Origin: Burkholderia gladioli
Lineage (GTDB): Bacteria > Pseudomonadota > Gammaproteobacteria > Burkholderiales > Burkholderiaceae
Length of the DNA: 64,000 bases
Reading direction: 5' to 3'
Assembly: GCF_000959725.1 (NCBI RefSeq)
Contig: NZ_CP009322.1
Location: 2,232,001-2,296,000 of the forward strand
The stretch's first letter is position 1. Each line of letters opens with the position of its first letter. Shown one piece after another: positions 18,765 to 27,961 of this stretch. The translations under genes and the position numbers were made by a program. Under the pieces are notes generated by a model, which was not told the origin of the DNA, searched no databases, and saw only the letters and a program-made list of their open reading frames with translations.

Positions 18765-20411
18765 GTGCCGGCCATTTCCGCTCGACGCGAATCCCGTGCC
18801 CGCCATCCGGCGCGCGCGGCTCGACGCCTCGCCGTCGCCGGGCTGGCCGCGCTTGCCCTGGTCCTGAGCGGCTGCGCGACCCACCCGCCCGCCACCTCGC
18901 TGCCGCGCCCGGTCACGCACGCGCTGCCGCAGGACACGCCCACCCCGCTGCGCGACGCGCTGGCCGCGCCCGAGCGCGCGCATCCGGGCGAATCGGGCTT
19001 CCGCGTGCTGTCGGTCGGCACCGACGCGCTGCAGATGCGCATCGCGCTGGCCCGCGCGGCCACCCGGACGCTGGACATGCAGTACTACATCGCCACCGAG
19101 GACACCACCGGCAAGCTGCTGCTGGCCGCCGCGCTCTACGCGGCCGATCGTGGGGTGCGCGTGCGGATGCTGGTGGACGACCTGAACTTCAAGGACATCG
19201 GCCAGATCATGGCCTCGCTGAACGCGCACCCGAACATCGAGATCCGCGTGTTCAACCCGTTCGGCGCGACCCAGCGCGGCATGTTCGCGCGCACCGCCGA
19301 CCTCGTCACCAAGATCGACCGCTTCACGCGGCGCATGCACAACAAGGCGATGATCGCCGACAACCAGCTCGCGATCGTGGGCGGCCGCAATCTCGGCGAC
19401 GAGTATTTCAGCGCCAGCCCGACCCTGCAGTTCCGCGATCTCGACGTGCTGGCGGCCGGACCGGTGACGGCCGACATCTCGTCGAGCTTCGACGCCTACT
19501 GGGCCAGCGCGAGCGCCTATCCGCTGCGCGCGCTCAACCACCAGCGCTTCTCGCCGCAGGACCTGGACCAGGCGCGCGACGCGCTGCGCGAGCACTGGCG
19601 CGAGAACGCCACGCCCTACGACGCCAAGCCGCTCAACGCCACCCCGCTGGCCGCGCAGATCGCCGGCGAGCAGCTCGGCCTGGTGTGGGCCCCAGCCGAG
19701 TTCAAGGCGGACTCGCCCGAGAAGATCACGATGGCGAGCGGCACCTACCAGAGCCCGCCGATGCAGACGCTCGCCAAGCTCGCCAAGGAGGCGCGCAGCG
19801 AGTTCCTGGTGTTCTCGCCGTATTTCGTGCCGCACGATGCCGGCGTGGAGGCGCTTGGCGCGCTGAGCGCGCGCGGCGTGCGCGTCGCGATCCTGACCAA
19901 TTCGCTGGCGGCCACCGACGCGGTGGCGGTGCAGGCCGGTTATGCGCCCTATCGCGTGCCGCTGCTGCGGCGCGGCGTCGAGCTCTACGAGTTCCGCGCC
20001 GAGCAGCCGCCCACCGCCAGCTTGCGGCTGTTCGGCTCGCGCTCGCGCGCGAGCCTGCATGCCAAGGCCTATGTGATCGACCGCTCGACCCTGGTGATCG
20101 GCTCGCTCAACCTCGATCCGCGCTCGGCCTACCTCAATACCGAGCTGGCCCTGGTGATCCGCAGCCCGCAACTGGCGGGCGAAGTGGCCGGGCTGTTCGA
20201 CCATGTCACGCAGCCGACCGAAAGCTATCGCGTGACGCTGGCCGAGCCGGCCTCGTCCGCGGCGGGCGGGCCGGCCGCGCAATCGCCGCTGCTCTGGACC
20301 GATGTCGAGCATGGCCAGGTGCGCACCTACAGCGTCGATCCCGGCGCGGGTTTCGTGCGCAATGCGCTGACGGGCCTGTTCCGCATGCTGCCGGTCGACG
20401 GCCAGCTCTGA
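18765..20411 (+). CDS. Phospholipase D-like lipoprotein (ClsC-type)
   Basis: A 548-residue protein starting at GTG 18765, chosen because AAGGAG lies 8 nt upstream. The N-terminus is a lipoprotein signal with lipobox LSGC (Cys37). Two HKD phosphodiesterase motifs are present: HNKAMIADNQ with His192 and HAKAYVIDR with His432, each followed by a GG/GSxNL segment (GGRNLGDEYF; GSLNLDPRS). Two intact HKD motifs imply an active transphosphatidylase or phospholipase. The closest functional analogue is cardiolipin synthase C, although a lipobox points to attachment at the envelope. It lies divergent from the GNAT/DUF445 pair with a 237-bp gap between starts. Confidence 0.87.
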   Translation: MPAISARRESRARHPARAARRLAVAGLAALALVLSGCATHPPATSLPRPVTHALPQDTPTPLRDALAAPERAHPGESGFRVLSVGTDALQMRIALARAATRTLDMQYYIATEDTTGKLLLAAALYAADRGVRVRMLVDDLNFKDIGQIMASLNAHPNIEIRVFNPFGATQRGMFARTADLVTKIDRFTRRMHNKAMIADNQLAIVGGRNLGDEYFSASPTLQFRDLDVLAAGPVTADISSSFDAYWASASAYPLRALNHQRFSPQDLDQARDALREHWRENATPYDAKPLNATPLAAQIAGEQLGLVWAPAEFKADSPEKITMASGTYQSPPMQTLAKLAKEARSEFLVFSPYFVPHDAGVEALGALSARGVRVAILTNSLAATDAVAVQAGYAPYRVPLLRRGVELYEFRAEQPPTASLRLFGSRSRASLHAKAYVIDRSTLVIGSLNLDPRSAYLNTELALVIRSPQLAGEVAGLFDHVTQPTESYRVTLAEPASSAAGGPAAQSPLLWTDVEHGQVRTYSVDPGAGFVRNALTGLFRMLPVDGQL

Positions 20412-20497
20412 GGCAGATCGTGACGGCGACGTGACAGGCCGGGCACGTGCCCGGCGGACACGCGCTCATCGGCTGCGCTTACCCAAGGGGAACGTGC

Positions 20498-20917
20498 TTA
20501 CTTCAGCGCCGCGCGGATCCGCTCGGCCATCGCCTCGAGTTCCTTCGGATCGGCCACGTCGCGCGAGTGCGCGCCGAGCGGCTGGGTGGCCCAGCGCGGA
20601 ATCAGGTGGAAGTGCACGTGCGGCACGGTCTGGCCGGCCGCCGCGCCGTTGAACTGGCCGATGAACAGGCCGTCCGGGCGCAGCGCCTCGCGGATCGCCA
20701 GCGCGATGCGCTTGGTGACGCGGATGCATTCGGCGGCGGCCTCGTCGGACAGCTCGTAGAGCATCTCGGCCGCTTCCTTCGGCACCACCAGGGTGTGGCC
20801 CGGCGACTGGGGCATGATGTCCATGAACGCGATGGTGCTGTCGCTCTCGTACACGCGCGTGCAGGGCAGCTCGCCGCGCAGGATTTTCGCGAAGATGTTC
20901 TTGTCGTCGTAGGCCAT
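20498..20917 (-). CDS. HIT-family nucleotide-binding hydrolase
   Basis: A 139-residue histidine-triad protein with the motif HVHFHLIP (His100, His102, His104) near the C-terminus and the N-terminal FAKILRGELPCTRVYE strand typical of bacterial HIT/Hint-like enzymes. The family hydrolyses nucleotidyl phosphoramidates or dinucleoside polyphosphates. The length is normal. It converges with the phospholipase gene (86 bp apart) and precedes the anthranilate dioxygenase operon on the same strand direction, with 97 bp to andAa; no functional link is evident. Confidence 0.9.
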   Translation of the reverse strand: MAYDDKNIFAKILRGELPCTRVYESDSTIAFMDIMPQSPGHTLVVPKEAAEMLYELSDEAAAECIRVTKRIALAIREALRPDGLFIGQFNGAAAGQTVPHVHFHLIPRWATQPLGAHSRDVADPKELEAMAERIRAALK

Positions 20918-21014
20918 GATCTCGGTCGTCGTCGGGGTTGGGGTGAACGGGAACGACGATTCTCGACGCTCGCGCGCGAACGCGCAAGCGCGGCCCCAAC
21001 TGTGCTTCGCGCCC

Positions 21015-22244
21015 TTACAGCAGGCTGCGCAGCGCCACCGCCGGATCGGCCAGCCGCGCCGCGTCGAGCGGCGCGCGCGCAGCCGCCAGCCGGCGGCACA
21101 CCGCCATCTCGCGCCCCGCGTCGATCACCGCCGCCGCCGCGAGCCGCCCTTCCCCGTCCAGCCCGAACACCGCGAACGGCCCGCGGCCCGGCTCGCCGCG
21201 CAGCACGCGCCGCTGCCCCGGCTCAAACCAGCCGAGCGTCTGCAGGTTGCTGTCGTACTGATCCGACCAGAGCCAGGGCAGCTCCGCGTAAGCGTCCTCG
21301 CCGCCGAGCAGGTTGGCCGCCGCCACGGCCGGCTGGCGCTCGGCGATCTGCCAGGATTCGGTGCGCACGTGGCGCCCCGCCAGCGGATGGAAATGCGAAG
21401 TCACTTCGCCGGCCGCGAAGATCGCCGGATCGAGCGTGCGGCAGCCGGCGTCGACGCGGATCCCGTCCGCCACCTCCAAGCCCGCCGCCTGCGCGAGTTC
21501 GACGTTGGGCACCACGCCGATCCCGACCACCACCACGTCGGCCGGCACCTCGCCTTCGCTGGTTTCCACCAGCAGCGCGCCGCCGGAATCGCGGGGATCG
21601 CGCCGCACGCGCTCGGGCAGCACGCCGAGCCGCACCTCGACGCCATGCCGCCGATGCAGGGCCAGCGCGTGCTCGCCCACCTCGGGCGGCATCGCGCGGC
21701 CGAGCAGGCGCGCGGCCGGGTCGATCACGCTGACCCGGCAGCCGAGCCGCACTGCGCTGGCCGCCACCTCCAGGCCGATGAAGCCGCCGCCGAGCACGGC
21801 CACGCGCAGGCCCGGCCGCAAGGCCTCGCGCAGCGCGCGCGTATCGGCCAGCATGCGCACGTAGTGCAGCGGCACGCCGGGCTCCAGCGCGCCGCCGAAC
21901 GGCCGCACGCGCGAGCCGGTGGCCAGCAGCAGCCGCGCATAGGGCAGGCTGGCGCCGTCGGCCAGGCGCACGCGCTGCGCGGCGCGGTCGATCGCCTCGA
22001 CGCGCGTGGCGAGCCGCAGCTCGATGCGCTGTTGCGCGTACCAGCCCGGCTCGCGCACGAACAGGCGCGGCTCCTCGGCCTCCGCGAGCAGCGCGTCCTT
22101 CGACAGCAGCGGCCGGTCGTAAGGCGCCTCGGGCTCCTCGCCCAGCATCACGATCGGCAGCGCGGCATCACGCTCGCGCAAGGCCTCGGCCGCGCGCCGG
22201 GCCGCGTGGCCGGCGCCGACGATCACCACCGGATCAGCCGACAT
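21015..22244 (-). CDS. andAa: Anthranilate 1,2-dioxygenase ferredoxin reductase
   Basis: A 409-residue FAD/NAD-dependent ferredoxin reductase of the BphA4 type. It has an N-terminal FAD motif (VVIVGAGHAARRAAEALRE), the flavin loop YDRPLLSK, a second Rossmann motif for NADH (VAVLGGGFIGLEVAASAVRL, about 145-165) and the FAD-closing segment IFAAGEVTSH. It passes electrons from NADH to the Rieske ferredoxin AndAb. The start overlaps the ferredoxin gene by 11 bp, and it is the last gene of the operon. The order large-small-ferredoxin-reductase matches andAcAdAbAa of Burkholderia cepacia DBO1, the basis for the symbol. Confidence 0.88.
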   Translation of the reverse strand: MSADPVVIVGAGHAARRAAEALRERDAALPIVMLGEEPEAPYDRPLLSKDALLAEAEEPRLFVREPGWYAQQRIELRLATRVEAIDRAAQRVRLADGASLPYARLLLATGSRVRPFGGALEPGVPLHYVRMLADTRALREALRPGLRVAVLGGGFIGLEVAASAVRLGCRVSVIDPAARLLGRAMPPEVGEHALALHRRHGVEVRLGVLPERVRRDPRDSGGALLVETSEGEVPADVVVVGIGVVPNVELAQAAGLEVADGIRVDAGCRTLDPAIFAAGEVTSHFHPLAGRHVRTESWQIAERQPAVAAANLLGGEDAYAELPWLWSDQYDSNLQTLGWFEPGQRRVLRGEPGRGPFAVFGLDGEGRLAAAAVIDAGREMAVCRRLAAARAPLDAARLADPAVALRSLL

Positions 22245-22560
22245 GGACCTGCGCCTGCCCGTCGACCATGCGGATCGGATAGCTGCGCACCGCCTCGGTG
22301 ATCGGCGCGCAGCGCGGCGCGCCGCTGCGGATGTCGACCAGCCCCTGGTGCAGCGGGCACTCCACGCAGCCGTCCTCGACGAACCCCTCCGACAGCCGCG
22401 CGTGGCCATGCGTGCAGAGATCGTGCAGCGCGAACAGCTCGTCGCCGAGCCGAAAGATCGCGATCGGCTTGCCGCCGACCACGCGCGCGGCCGGTTCGTC
22501 CTCGCTGAATTCGTCGAGCGCGCCGAGCGCGTGCCAGGTATCGAGCGTGTCCTCGGTCAT
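22234..22560 (-). CDS. andAb: Rieske [2Fe-2S] ferredoxin of anthranilate dioxygenase
   Basis: A 108-residue Rieske ferredoxin. Cluster ligands are visible in CTHGHARLS (Cys49, His51) and CPLHQG (Cys68, His71). It shuttles electrons from the reductase to the terminal oxygenase. Length and spacing of the two ligand boxes are normal for ring-hydroxylating dioxygenase ferredoxins. It lies between the small oxygenase subunit (24 bp gap) and the reductase (11 bp overlap). Confidence 0.92.
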   Translation of the reverse strand: MTEDTLDTWHALGALDEFSEDEPAARVVGGKPIAIFRLGDELFALHDLCTHGHARLSEGFVEDGCVECPLHQGLVDIRSGAPRCAPITEAVRSYPIRMVDGQAQVHVG

Positions 22561-22583
22561 GATGATGTCCTTCCTCCAGCGGT

Positions 22584-23060
22584 TCAGATCGGCGTCGCGA
22601 GCAGGGTCTGCACGCGCGAGGTGTCGTAGATCACGCGCTTGGCGCGATAGCGCAGCCCCTCGGGCGTGCGCACCACGGTGTCGAAGTAGCGGCCCGCCTG
22701 GTAGACATGCGATTCGCCGTCGCTCTTGGTTTGCACCACCACGTAGTTGCTCTCGGTGTCGATCTCCTCGCCGCGCACTTCGAGGATGGTCAGGCCCGAG
22801 GTCATGTGGCGATAGGTATGCGCGTCGTAGATGTTGGCGTGGCGCAACGACACCACGCGATCGCGCAGCATGCGCCGGTTGCTGCAGTGGATGATGCCGA
22901 TCGGCAGGCCGAGATCGGCATTCTCCTTCGGCACGATTTCATACAGGCAGTCCTCGGTGAACATCTCCGGCCAGCTTTCCAGCCGGTTGTTGTCGAGGTG
23001 GCCGAGATAGCGGTTCTGCAGCATCGTCAGTTCGAGCCACAGCGAAATGTCGTCGGTCAT
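22584..23060 (-). CDS. andAd: Anthranilate 1,2-dioxygenase small subunit
   Basis: A 158-residue beta subunit of an aromatic-ring-hydroxylating oxygenase (SnoaL-like cone fold). Family features include the N-terminal LQNRYLGHLDNNRLESWPEM segment, the central RMLRDRVVSLRHANIYD stretch and the C-terminal YQAGRYFDTVVRT. It has no cofactor of its own and stabilises the alpha-beta hexamer. It is separated by 19 bp from the large subunit gene. Confidence 0.9.
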   Translation of the reverse strand: MTDDISLWLELTMLQNRYLGHLDNNRLESWPEMFTEDCLYEIVPKENADLGLPIGIIHCSNRRMLRDRVVSLRHANIYDAHTYRHMTSGLTILEVRGEEIDTESNYVVVQTKSDGESHVYQAGRYFDTVVRTPEGLRYRAKRVIYDTSRVQTLLATPI

Positions 23061-23079
23061 GGGTGTGCTCCGCGGGTTC

Positions 23080-24351
23080 TCAATAGCCCATCAGCTTCTG
23101 GTAGCCGACCCAGAAACGCCGGATCAGGCTTTCGGTGATCACCGTGTCCTGCTGGTCGGGATTGCTGCGCGACATCTCGATCACCGAGCTCGCGTCGGGA
23201 TCGCGGAAGGTGCCGCGCTGCACCAGCTCGGTGGCCTCGGTGTCCTCCATCGAGATGTAGCCGGCCGGCCCCACCAGGTTGGCCTGCTTGATGCGCAGCG
23301 CGCGCAGCTCGGGCGTGTCGTCGGCATAACCGAAGAAGTGGAACACCAGCTCGAAGTTGCCCGGCCCCTTGGGCAGCAACTGGCGCGCCACCAGCGTGTT
23401 GTGGATCTGCTGGATCACCAGTTGCGGGAAGATCGGCTGGATGTGGTTGGTGGTGTCCTCGTCGTATTCGGACACCAGCCCCAGGATCGAATCGTCCTCC
23501 AGCGCGAAGCCCTCGTCGAAGGAGCGGATGTTCTGCTGCTTGTAGGCCGCCGAGGTGTCCTCGCCGGTCTTGGTGACGGTGATGATGCTGTGCAGGCCGT
23601 GCGTCGCGTCGGGGATCGAGCGCGCCTTCATGCCGACCCGGAAGATATTGAAGGTGGTATGGAACAGGTGCAACATGCTCGCGTGATACGGGTCCTTCAC
23701 GTTCTCGAAGTAGAGTTTCCAGTTCGACTTCGAGTATTGCCGCGTGCAGCCGAGGTACTCGATCGGCTTGTGGAAGATGCGGTCGATCCAGGGCCGCATT
23801 TCCGCGCCCAGGTACTCGGGCAGCGGCGCGACTTCCTCGCTGAAGCTCGCGAACACCAGGCCGCGATAGCTCTCGACGCGCAGCTGGCGCAACCCGTGCT
23901 GCTTCGGATCGAAATCGGGCGGCATGCCGGTCATGCCCTTCTGCCCGCGCCGGAACGGCACGCCGAGCAGGTTGCCGGCATTGTCGAAGCTCCATTGGTG
24001 GTAGACGCAGGTATGCGAGCTGGCGTTGCCGCGTGCCTGGCGGCACACCTGCGCGCCGCGATGCGCGCAGCGGTTGACCCAGGCCGAGAGCGTGCCGTCC
24101 TCGCCGCGCGTGACCACCACCGGCGTGTCGCCGACGAAACTGCTCTTGAAATCGCCCGGCTTGGGCAGCTCGGCCTCGAGCGCCACGAAGTTCCAGGTAG
24201 GACCCCGAAAGATCCGCTCCTGCTCGCGCTCGTAGACGGCCTGCGAGCTGAACACCTTGTAGGGTACGCGCGAGCCGTCCTCGCGCGGAAAACGCAGTTC
24301 GGCCGTGTCGTGACGGTCGGCGAGCCGCACCGGCGTTTCGGTCAGTTCCAT
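23080..24351 (-). CDS. andAc: Anthranilate 1,2-dioxygenase large subunit
   Basis: A 423-residue alpha subunit. The N-terminal Rieske domain has Cys95-x-His97 (CAHRGAQ) and Cys115-x2-His118 (CVYHQWSF). The catalytic domain carries the mononuclear iron site, DPYHASMLHLFH, with the bridging Asp in NVKDPYH. It dihydroxylates anthranilate at C1-C2 with loss of CO2 and ammonia, yielding catechol, which the cat genes 2 kb away would consume. It is the first gene of the operon, divergent from the AraC regulator andR. Identity as anthranilate rather than benzoate oxygenase rests on gene order, the separate Rieske ferredoxin and the AndR neighbour. Confidence 0.88.
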   Translation of the reverse strand: MELTETPVRLADRHDTAELRFPREDGSRVPYKVFSSQAVYEREQERIFRGPTWNFVALEAELPKPGDFKSSFVGDTPVVVTRGEDGTLSAWVNRCAHRGAQVCRQARGNASSHTCVYHQWSFDNAGNLLGVPFRRGQKGMTGMPPDFDPKQHGLRQLRVESYRGLVFASFSEEVAPLPEYLGAEMRPWIDRIFHKPIEYLGCTRQYSKSNWKLYFENVKDPYHASMLHLFHTTFNIFRVGMKARSIPDATHGLHSIITVTKTGEDTSAAYKQQNIRSFDEGFALEDDSILGLVSEYDEDTTNHIQPIFPQLVIQQIHNTLVARQLLPKGPGNFELVFHFFGYADDTPELRALRIKQANLVGPAGYISMEDTEATELVQRGTFRDPDASSVIEMSRSNPDQQDTVITESLIRRFWVGYQKLMGY

Positions 24352-24502
24352 AGTGGTCTCCTGGGGACGAGGGTGGATATCACCCGACAGGACTCGATTC
24401 TTGAAACGCTAATATTCGGCGTCTATCCGGAAACGGCGGGCGGCCCCCGCTTGCGGCGCTGCACTATCCAGTTCCGGCGGCTTTCTGCCGATCGCCGATT
24501 AT

Positions 24503-24524
24503 TTTTGCGATAGGATCGCGAAAA
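24503..24524. promoter_or_regulatory. Near-palindrome upstream of andR
   Basis: TTTTGCGAT (24503-24511) and ATCGCGAAAA (24515-24524) form an almost perfect dyad around AGG, broken by one extra G. It lies 37 bp upstream of andR and within the 209-bp divergent region that must hold the andAc promoter. It could be an operator for AndR or another regulator. Confidence 0.4.
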
Positions 24525-24561
24525 CGACGGCGGCGCCGACGCGCCGTTCACCGACACGATC

Positions 24562-25593
24562 ATGTCCCCGACCCTGTTCAATCCGCTCGCGCTGCGCGCG
24601 CACCGGCTATTCGAATCGCGCGATCTCGACGAGACGCGCGAGCGCATCTCGCGCGTGATGCAGCCGCACGCGCTGGTGCCGGGCGGCCGCCGGCACGGCG
24701 GCGCGGCCCATATGGATTTCGTGCGGCTCGGGCGGCTCGGGCTGGGGGCGATCGCCTTCGGCGAGGCGATGCAGGTGCGCGTGGATGCCGTCGACGGCTA
24801 CCACCTGCTGATGTTCTGCGTGGCCGGCCATGCGCGGGTGCGCGCCGGCGGGCGGCTGCTCGCGGTGGACGGGCGCACCGGCGTGATCTGCGCGCCCGGC
24901 GAGACCTTCGACGCCGAGTTGTCGGCCGACTGCGAGCAGTTCGTGATGCGCATCGACGCGGCCGCGCTGGCGGCGCTGACGGACGGCGCGCCGGGCCTCG
25001 ACCCGGTGGTGGGCGTGGGTGGTGCCTCGCTGGCGCCGTGGCTCCAGCAACTGATGCTGGTGGCGCGCTCGCCGGACCTGCTGGAGGCGGCCTGCGCCAA
25101 CCCGCGCGTGGCCGATCGCATCGAGCAGTTGCTGCTCGACCTGCTGGTGGACGGCCATCCGGCGCGCGCGGCGGGCCGGCTCGGGCTTTCCGCCCGCGTC
25201 CATGCCGCGCTTCCCGTTCCGGCCGGCAATCCCGCCGGGCTCGCCATCGCGCCCCGCCGCCACGATCCCGCACCCGCCTTCGTGCGCCGCGCCCAGGAAT
25301 TCGTCGAGACTGCCTACGCGCAGCCGCTGCAACTGGCCGATATCGTGGCCGCTGCCGGCGTGCCGGAACGCACGCTGCGCGAGGGTTTCCTGCAGTTTCG
25401 CGGGCTCAGCCCAACGCAGTTCCTGCGCGCCACGCGGCTCGAGCACGCGCGCGAGATGCTGGGCGCGGCGGCGCCGGGCCGGCGTATCGCCGATATCGCG
25501 CTCGATTGCGGGTTCGCGCATCTGGGTCGTTTCGCGATCGCCTATCGCGAGCGCTTCGGCGAATCGCCCTCGGACACGCTGGAGCGGCGCTAG
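24562..25593 (+). CDS. andR: AraC/XylS-family regulator of the anthranilate genes
   Basis: A 343-residue regulator. The N-terminal part is a ligand or dimer domain of the AraC-binding-like type ([17 protein letters not shown]). The C-terminal about 100 residues hold two helix-turn-helix units, [20 protein letters not shown] and [20 protein letters not shown]. It is divergent from andAc, as AndR is in Burkholderia cepacia DBO1, where it activates the operon with anthranilate. The start was taken at ATG 24562 because it opens the conserved N-terminus. Confidence 0.85.
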   Translation: MSPTLFNPLALRAHRLFESRDLDETRERISRVMQPHALVPGGRRHGGAAHMDFVRLGRLGLGAIAFGEAMQVRVDAVDGYHLLMFCVAGHARVRAGGRLLAVDGRTGVICAPGETFDAELSADCEQFVMRIDAAALAALTDGAPGLDPVVGVGGASLAPWLQQLMLVARSPDLLEAACANPRVADRIEQLLLDLLVDGHPARAAGRLGLSARVHAALPVPAGNPAGLAIAPRRHDPAPAFVRRAQEFVETAYAQPLQLADIVAAAGVPERTLREGFLQFRGLSPTQFLRATRLEHAREMLGAAAPGRRIADIALDCGFAHLGRFAIAYRERFGESPSDTLERR

Positions 25594-25788
25594 GGAGCGT
25601 CTCGGCCGCCCCGCCACCTGAGGCCGTAGCGGCTGCATCAGGCCGCCTCGGCCGCATCCGCCGCCTCGGCCAGCTCCGGCACTTCGATACTTCAGCCGTC
25701 TCGGCTAGCCGGCTATCCGGGCCACCTCCGCCACGCAGCCTGCCTTGCCAGGCGCCCGGCCACTTCAGCGCCGCTGCCCCGGCGTAAC

Positions 25789-26694
25789 TCAGGCGCCCGC
25801 CGGCCCCTGCGCCAGCGCGAACAGCTCGCGCGCCAGCCGGCAGAACAATGCGGTGGCCGAACCCTCGTCGTGCAGGCGCCGGCTCATGATGATCGGCGAG
25901 GTGGCGACCGGCTCGGGCAGCCGCCGGTAGACGATGCCGCGCACGCGCACGCCCTCCACGCCCTCCGGCACCAGCGACACGCCCACCTGGGCCGCCACCA
26001 GCCCGAGCGCGGTCTGCAGCTCGCGCACCTCGTGCACGGCGGCCGGCGTGAGACCGCCGTCGCGCAGCGCCGAGAGCTGCTGGTCGGCGAAGCTCGGCCG
26101 CGGCGTGCTGGGATAGACGATCAGCGTGTCGGCGGCCAGCTCGGCCAGCGTGATCGGCACCGCGGGGTCGGCGCAGCGATGCCCGGCCGGCAAGGCCGCG
26201 ATCAGTTTCTCCTCGATCAGGGCCTCGCGCACCAGTTGGTCGTCGTCGAAGCGCAGCCGGCCGAAACCGACGTCGATGCGCCCCCCTTTCAGCGCGCCCA
26301 ACTGCTCCAGCGTGAACATTTCGATCAGCGACAGCTCGACGTTCGGCGCGCGCTCGCGGAAGGCGCGGATCACGTCGGGCAGCGCGCCGTACATCGACGA
26401 GGGCACGAAACCGATCACGATCCGCTCCGACAACTGCGCGAGCCGCCGCGTGAGCGGCGCCAGCTCGTCGGCCTGCTCGACCAGGCGCCGCGCCTGCGCG
26501 TAGAACACGCGCCCGGCCTCGGTCAGCCGCAGCGGCCGGGCGCCGCGCTCGAACAGCGGCAGGCCGATTTCCTCCTCGATCATCTGCAACTGGCGCGACA
26601 GCGGCGGCTGGGTCATGTGCAGCCGCTCGGCCGCCCGCGTGATGTTCATCTCTTCGGCGACGGCGATGAAGTAGCGGAGCTGCCGCAATTCCAT
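25789..26694 (-). CDS. catR: LysR-family regulator of catechol genes (CatR/CatM/BenM type)
   Basis: A 301-residue LysR regulator. The N-terminal winged HTH reads MELRQLRYFIAVAEEMNITR then AAERLHMTQPPLSRQLQM. The effector domain begins near residue 90 (IVIGFVPSSMYGALPDVIRA), close to CatM/BenM in wording. It is divergent from catB with 90 bp between starts, the classical catR-catB arrangement, and would activate catBAC in response to cis,cis-muconate. A perfect ATAC-N7-GTAT site abuts its start codon. Start ATG 26694 gives the canonical LysR N-terminus. Confidence 0.88.
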   Translation of the reverse strand: MELRQLRYFIAVAEEMNITRAAERLHMTQPPLSRQLQMIEEEIGLPLFERGARPLRLTEAGRVFYAQARRLVEQADELAPLTRRLAQLSERIVIGFVPSSMYGALPDVIRAFRERAPNVELSLIEMFTLEQLGALKGGRIDVGFGRLRFDDDQLVREALIEEKLIAALPAGHRCADPAVPITLAELAADTLIVYPSTPRPSFADQQLSALRDGGLTPAAVHEVRELQTALGLVAAQVGVSLVPEGVEGVRVRGIVYRRLPEPVATSPIIMSRRLHDEGSATALFCRLARELFALAQGPAGA

Positions 26695-26696
26695 GC

Positions 26697-26711
26697 ATAC
26701 CTCGAAAGTAT
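26697..26711. promoter_or_regulatory. CatM/BenM-type operator ATAC-N7-GTAT
   Basis: ATAC (26697-26700) and GTAT (26708-26711) flank CTCGAAA, giving a perfect LysR T-N11-A dyad. The same consensus is known for the Acinetobacter regulators BenM and CatM. It lies 2 bp from the catR start codon and about 74 bp upstream of catB, suited to autoregulation and activation of catB. Confidence 0.7.
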
Positions 26712-26784
26712 GGAAGTAGTCGGAAACGGTGTTGGACGGCCGCCGGGCTTTTGACCGACCATGAGCGCCAACCGGAGGAATCGC

Positions 26785-27912
26785 ATGATAGCAACTGGCG
26801 TGAGCATCGAGCGGGTCGAGACCCTGCTGGTCGACGTCCCCACCATTCGCCCGCACCGCCTGTCGGTGGCGACCATGAACTGCCAGACCCTGGTGCTGGT
26901 GCGCGTGCGTTGCAGCGACGGGGTCGAGGGGGTGGGCGAAGGCACCACCATCGGCGGCCTGGCCTATGGCGAGGAAAGCCCGGAAAGCATCCGCGCCAAT
27001 ATCGACACCTACTTCGCTCCATTGCTGCAGGGTATGGACGCCACGCGCCCGGCCGCCGCCATGGCGCGCCTGCGCAAGCTGTTCCAGGGCAACCGCTTCG
27101 CCAAGTGCGCGGTGGAAACCGCCCTTTACGACGCCCAGGCGCGCCGTCTCGGCGTGCCCTTGTCGGAGCTGTTCGGCGGGCGCACTGCCGATTCGGTCGA
27201 GGTGGCCTGGACCCTGGCCAGCGGCGACACCGCGCGCGACATCGCCGAAGCCGAGCAGATGCTGGAGGCGCGCCGCCATCGCGTGTTCAAGCTCAAGATC
27301 GGGCTGCGCCCGGTGGAGCAGGATCTCGCCCACGTGGCCGCGATCGCCGCCGCGATCGGCCCGCGCGGCGAGGTGCGCGTCGACGTCAACCAGGCCTGGA
27401 GCGAGACCGAGGCCCTGCGCGCCTTGCCGCGCCTGGCCGAGGCCGGCGTCGGCCTGGTCGAGCAGCCGATCTCGGCGGCCAACCGCGCCGGCCTGGCCCG
27501 CCTCACGGCGCTGGCCGCCGTGCCGGTGATGGCCGACGAGGCGCTGCACGGCGCCTTCGACGCCTACGAGATCGCGCGCTCGCGCGCCGCCGACGTGTTC
27601 GCCATCAAGATCGCCCAGTCGGGCGGCCTGGCCGGCGCGGCGCAAGTGGCCGCGATCGCGAAGGCCGCGCAGCTCGGGCTGTACGGCGGCACCATGCTGG
27701 AAGGCGCGATCGGCACCCTCGCCTCGGCGCAGTTGTTCAGCACCTTCGGGCCGCTGGACTGGGGCACCGAGCTGTTCGGCCCGCTGCTGCTGACCGAGGA
27801 GATCCTGGTCGAGCCGCTGCGCTATCACGACTTCGCGCTGCACCTGCCCAACGGCCCGGGGCTAGGCATCGAGCCCGACTGGCCACGCATCGAACGGATG
27901 CGGCGGACCTGA
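26785..27912 (+). CDS. catB: Muconate cycloisomerase
   Basis: A 375-residue enolase-superfamily enzyme that lactonises cis,cis-muconate to muconolactone. The barrel shows the Lys-x-Lys base motif (VFKLKIG), metal-ligand region VRVDVNQAWSE, and the EQPI and DEAL segments. GGLAYGEESPESIRANID near the N-terminus closely matches CatB. ATG 26785 is chosen because GGAGGA ends 5 nt upstream; an earlier in-frame ATG at 26761 would overlap that site. It is the first gene of catB-catA-catC. Confidence 0.92.
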   Translation: MIATGVSIERVETLLVDVPTIRPHRLSVATMNCQTLVLVRVRCSDGVEGVGEGTTIGGLAYGEESPESIRANIDTYFAPLLQGMDATRPAAAMARLRKLFQGNRFAKCAVETALYDAQARRLGVPLSELFGGRTADSVEVAWTLASGDTARDIAEAEQMLEARRHRVFKLKIGLRPVEQDLAHVAAIAAAIGPRGEVRVDVNQAWSETEALRALPRLAEAGVGLVEQPISAANRAGLARLTALAAVPVMADEALHGAFDAYEIARSRAADVFAIKIAQSGGLAGAAQVAAIAKAAQLGLYGGTMLEGAIGTLASAQLFSTFGPLDWGTELFGPLLLTEEILVEPLRYHDFALHLPNGPGLGIEPDWPRIERMRRT

Positions 27913-27961
27913 ACCGCCGCGCCACCCACCTCGCCCCCACATTCACATATCGGAGACATAC

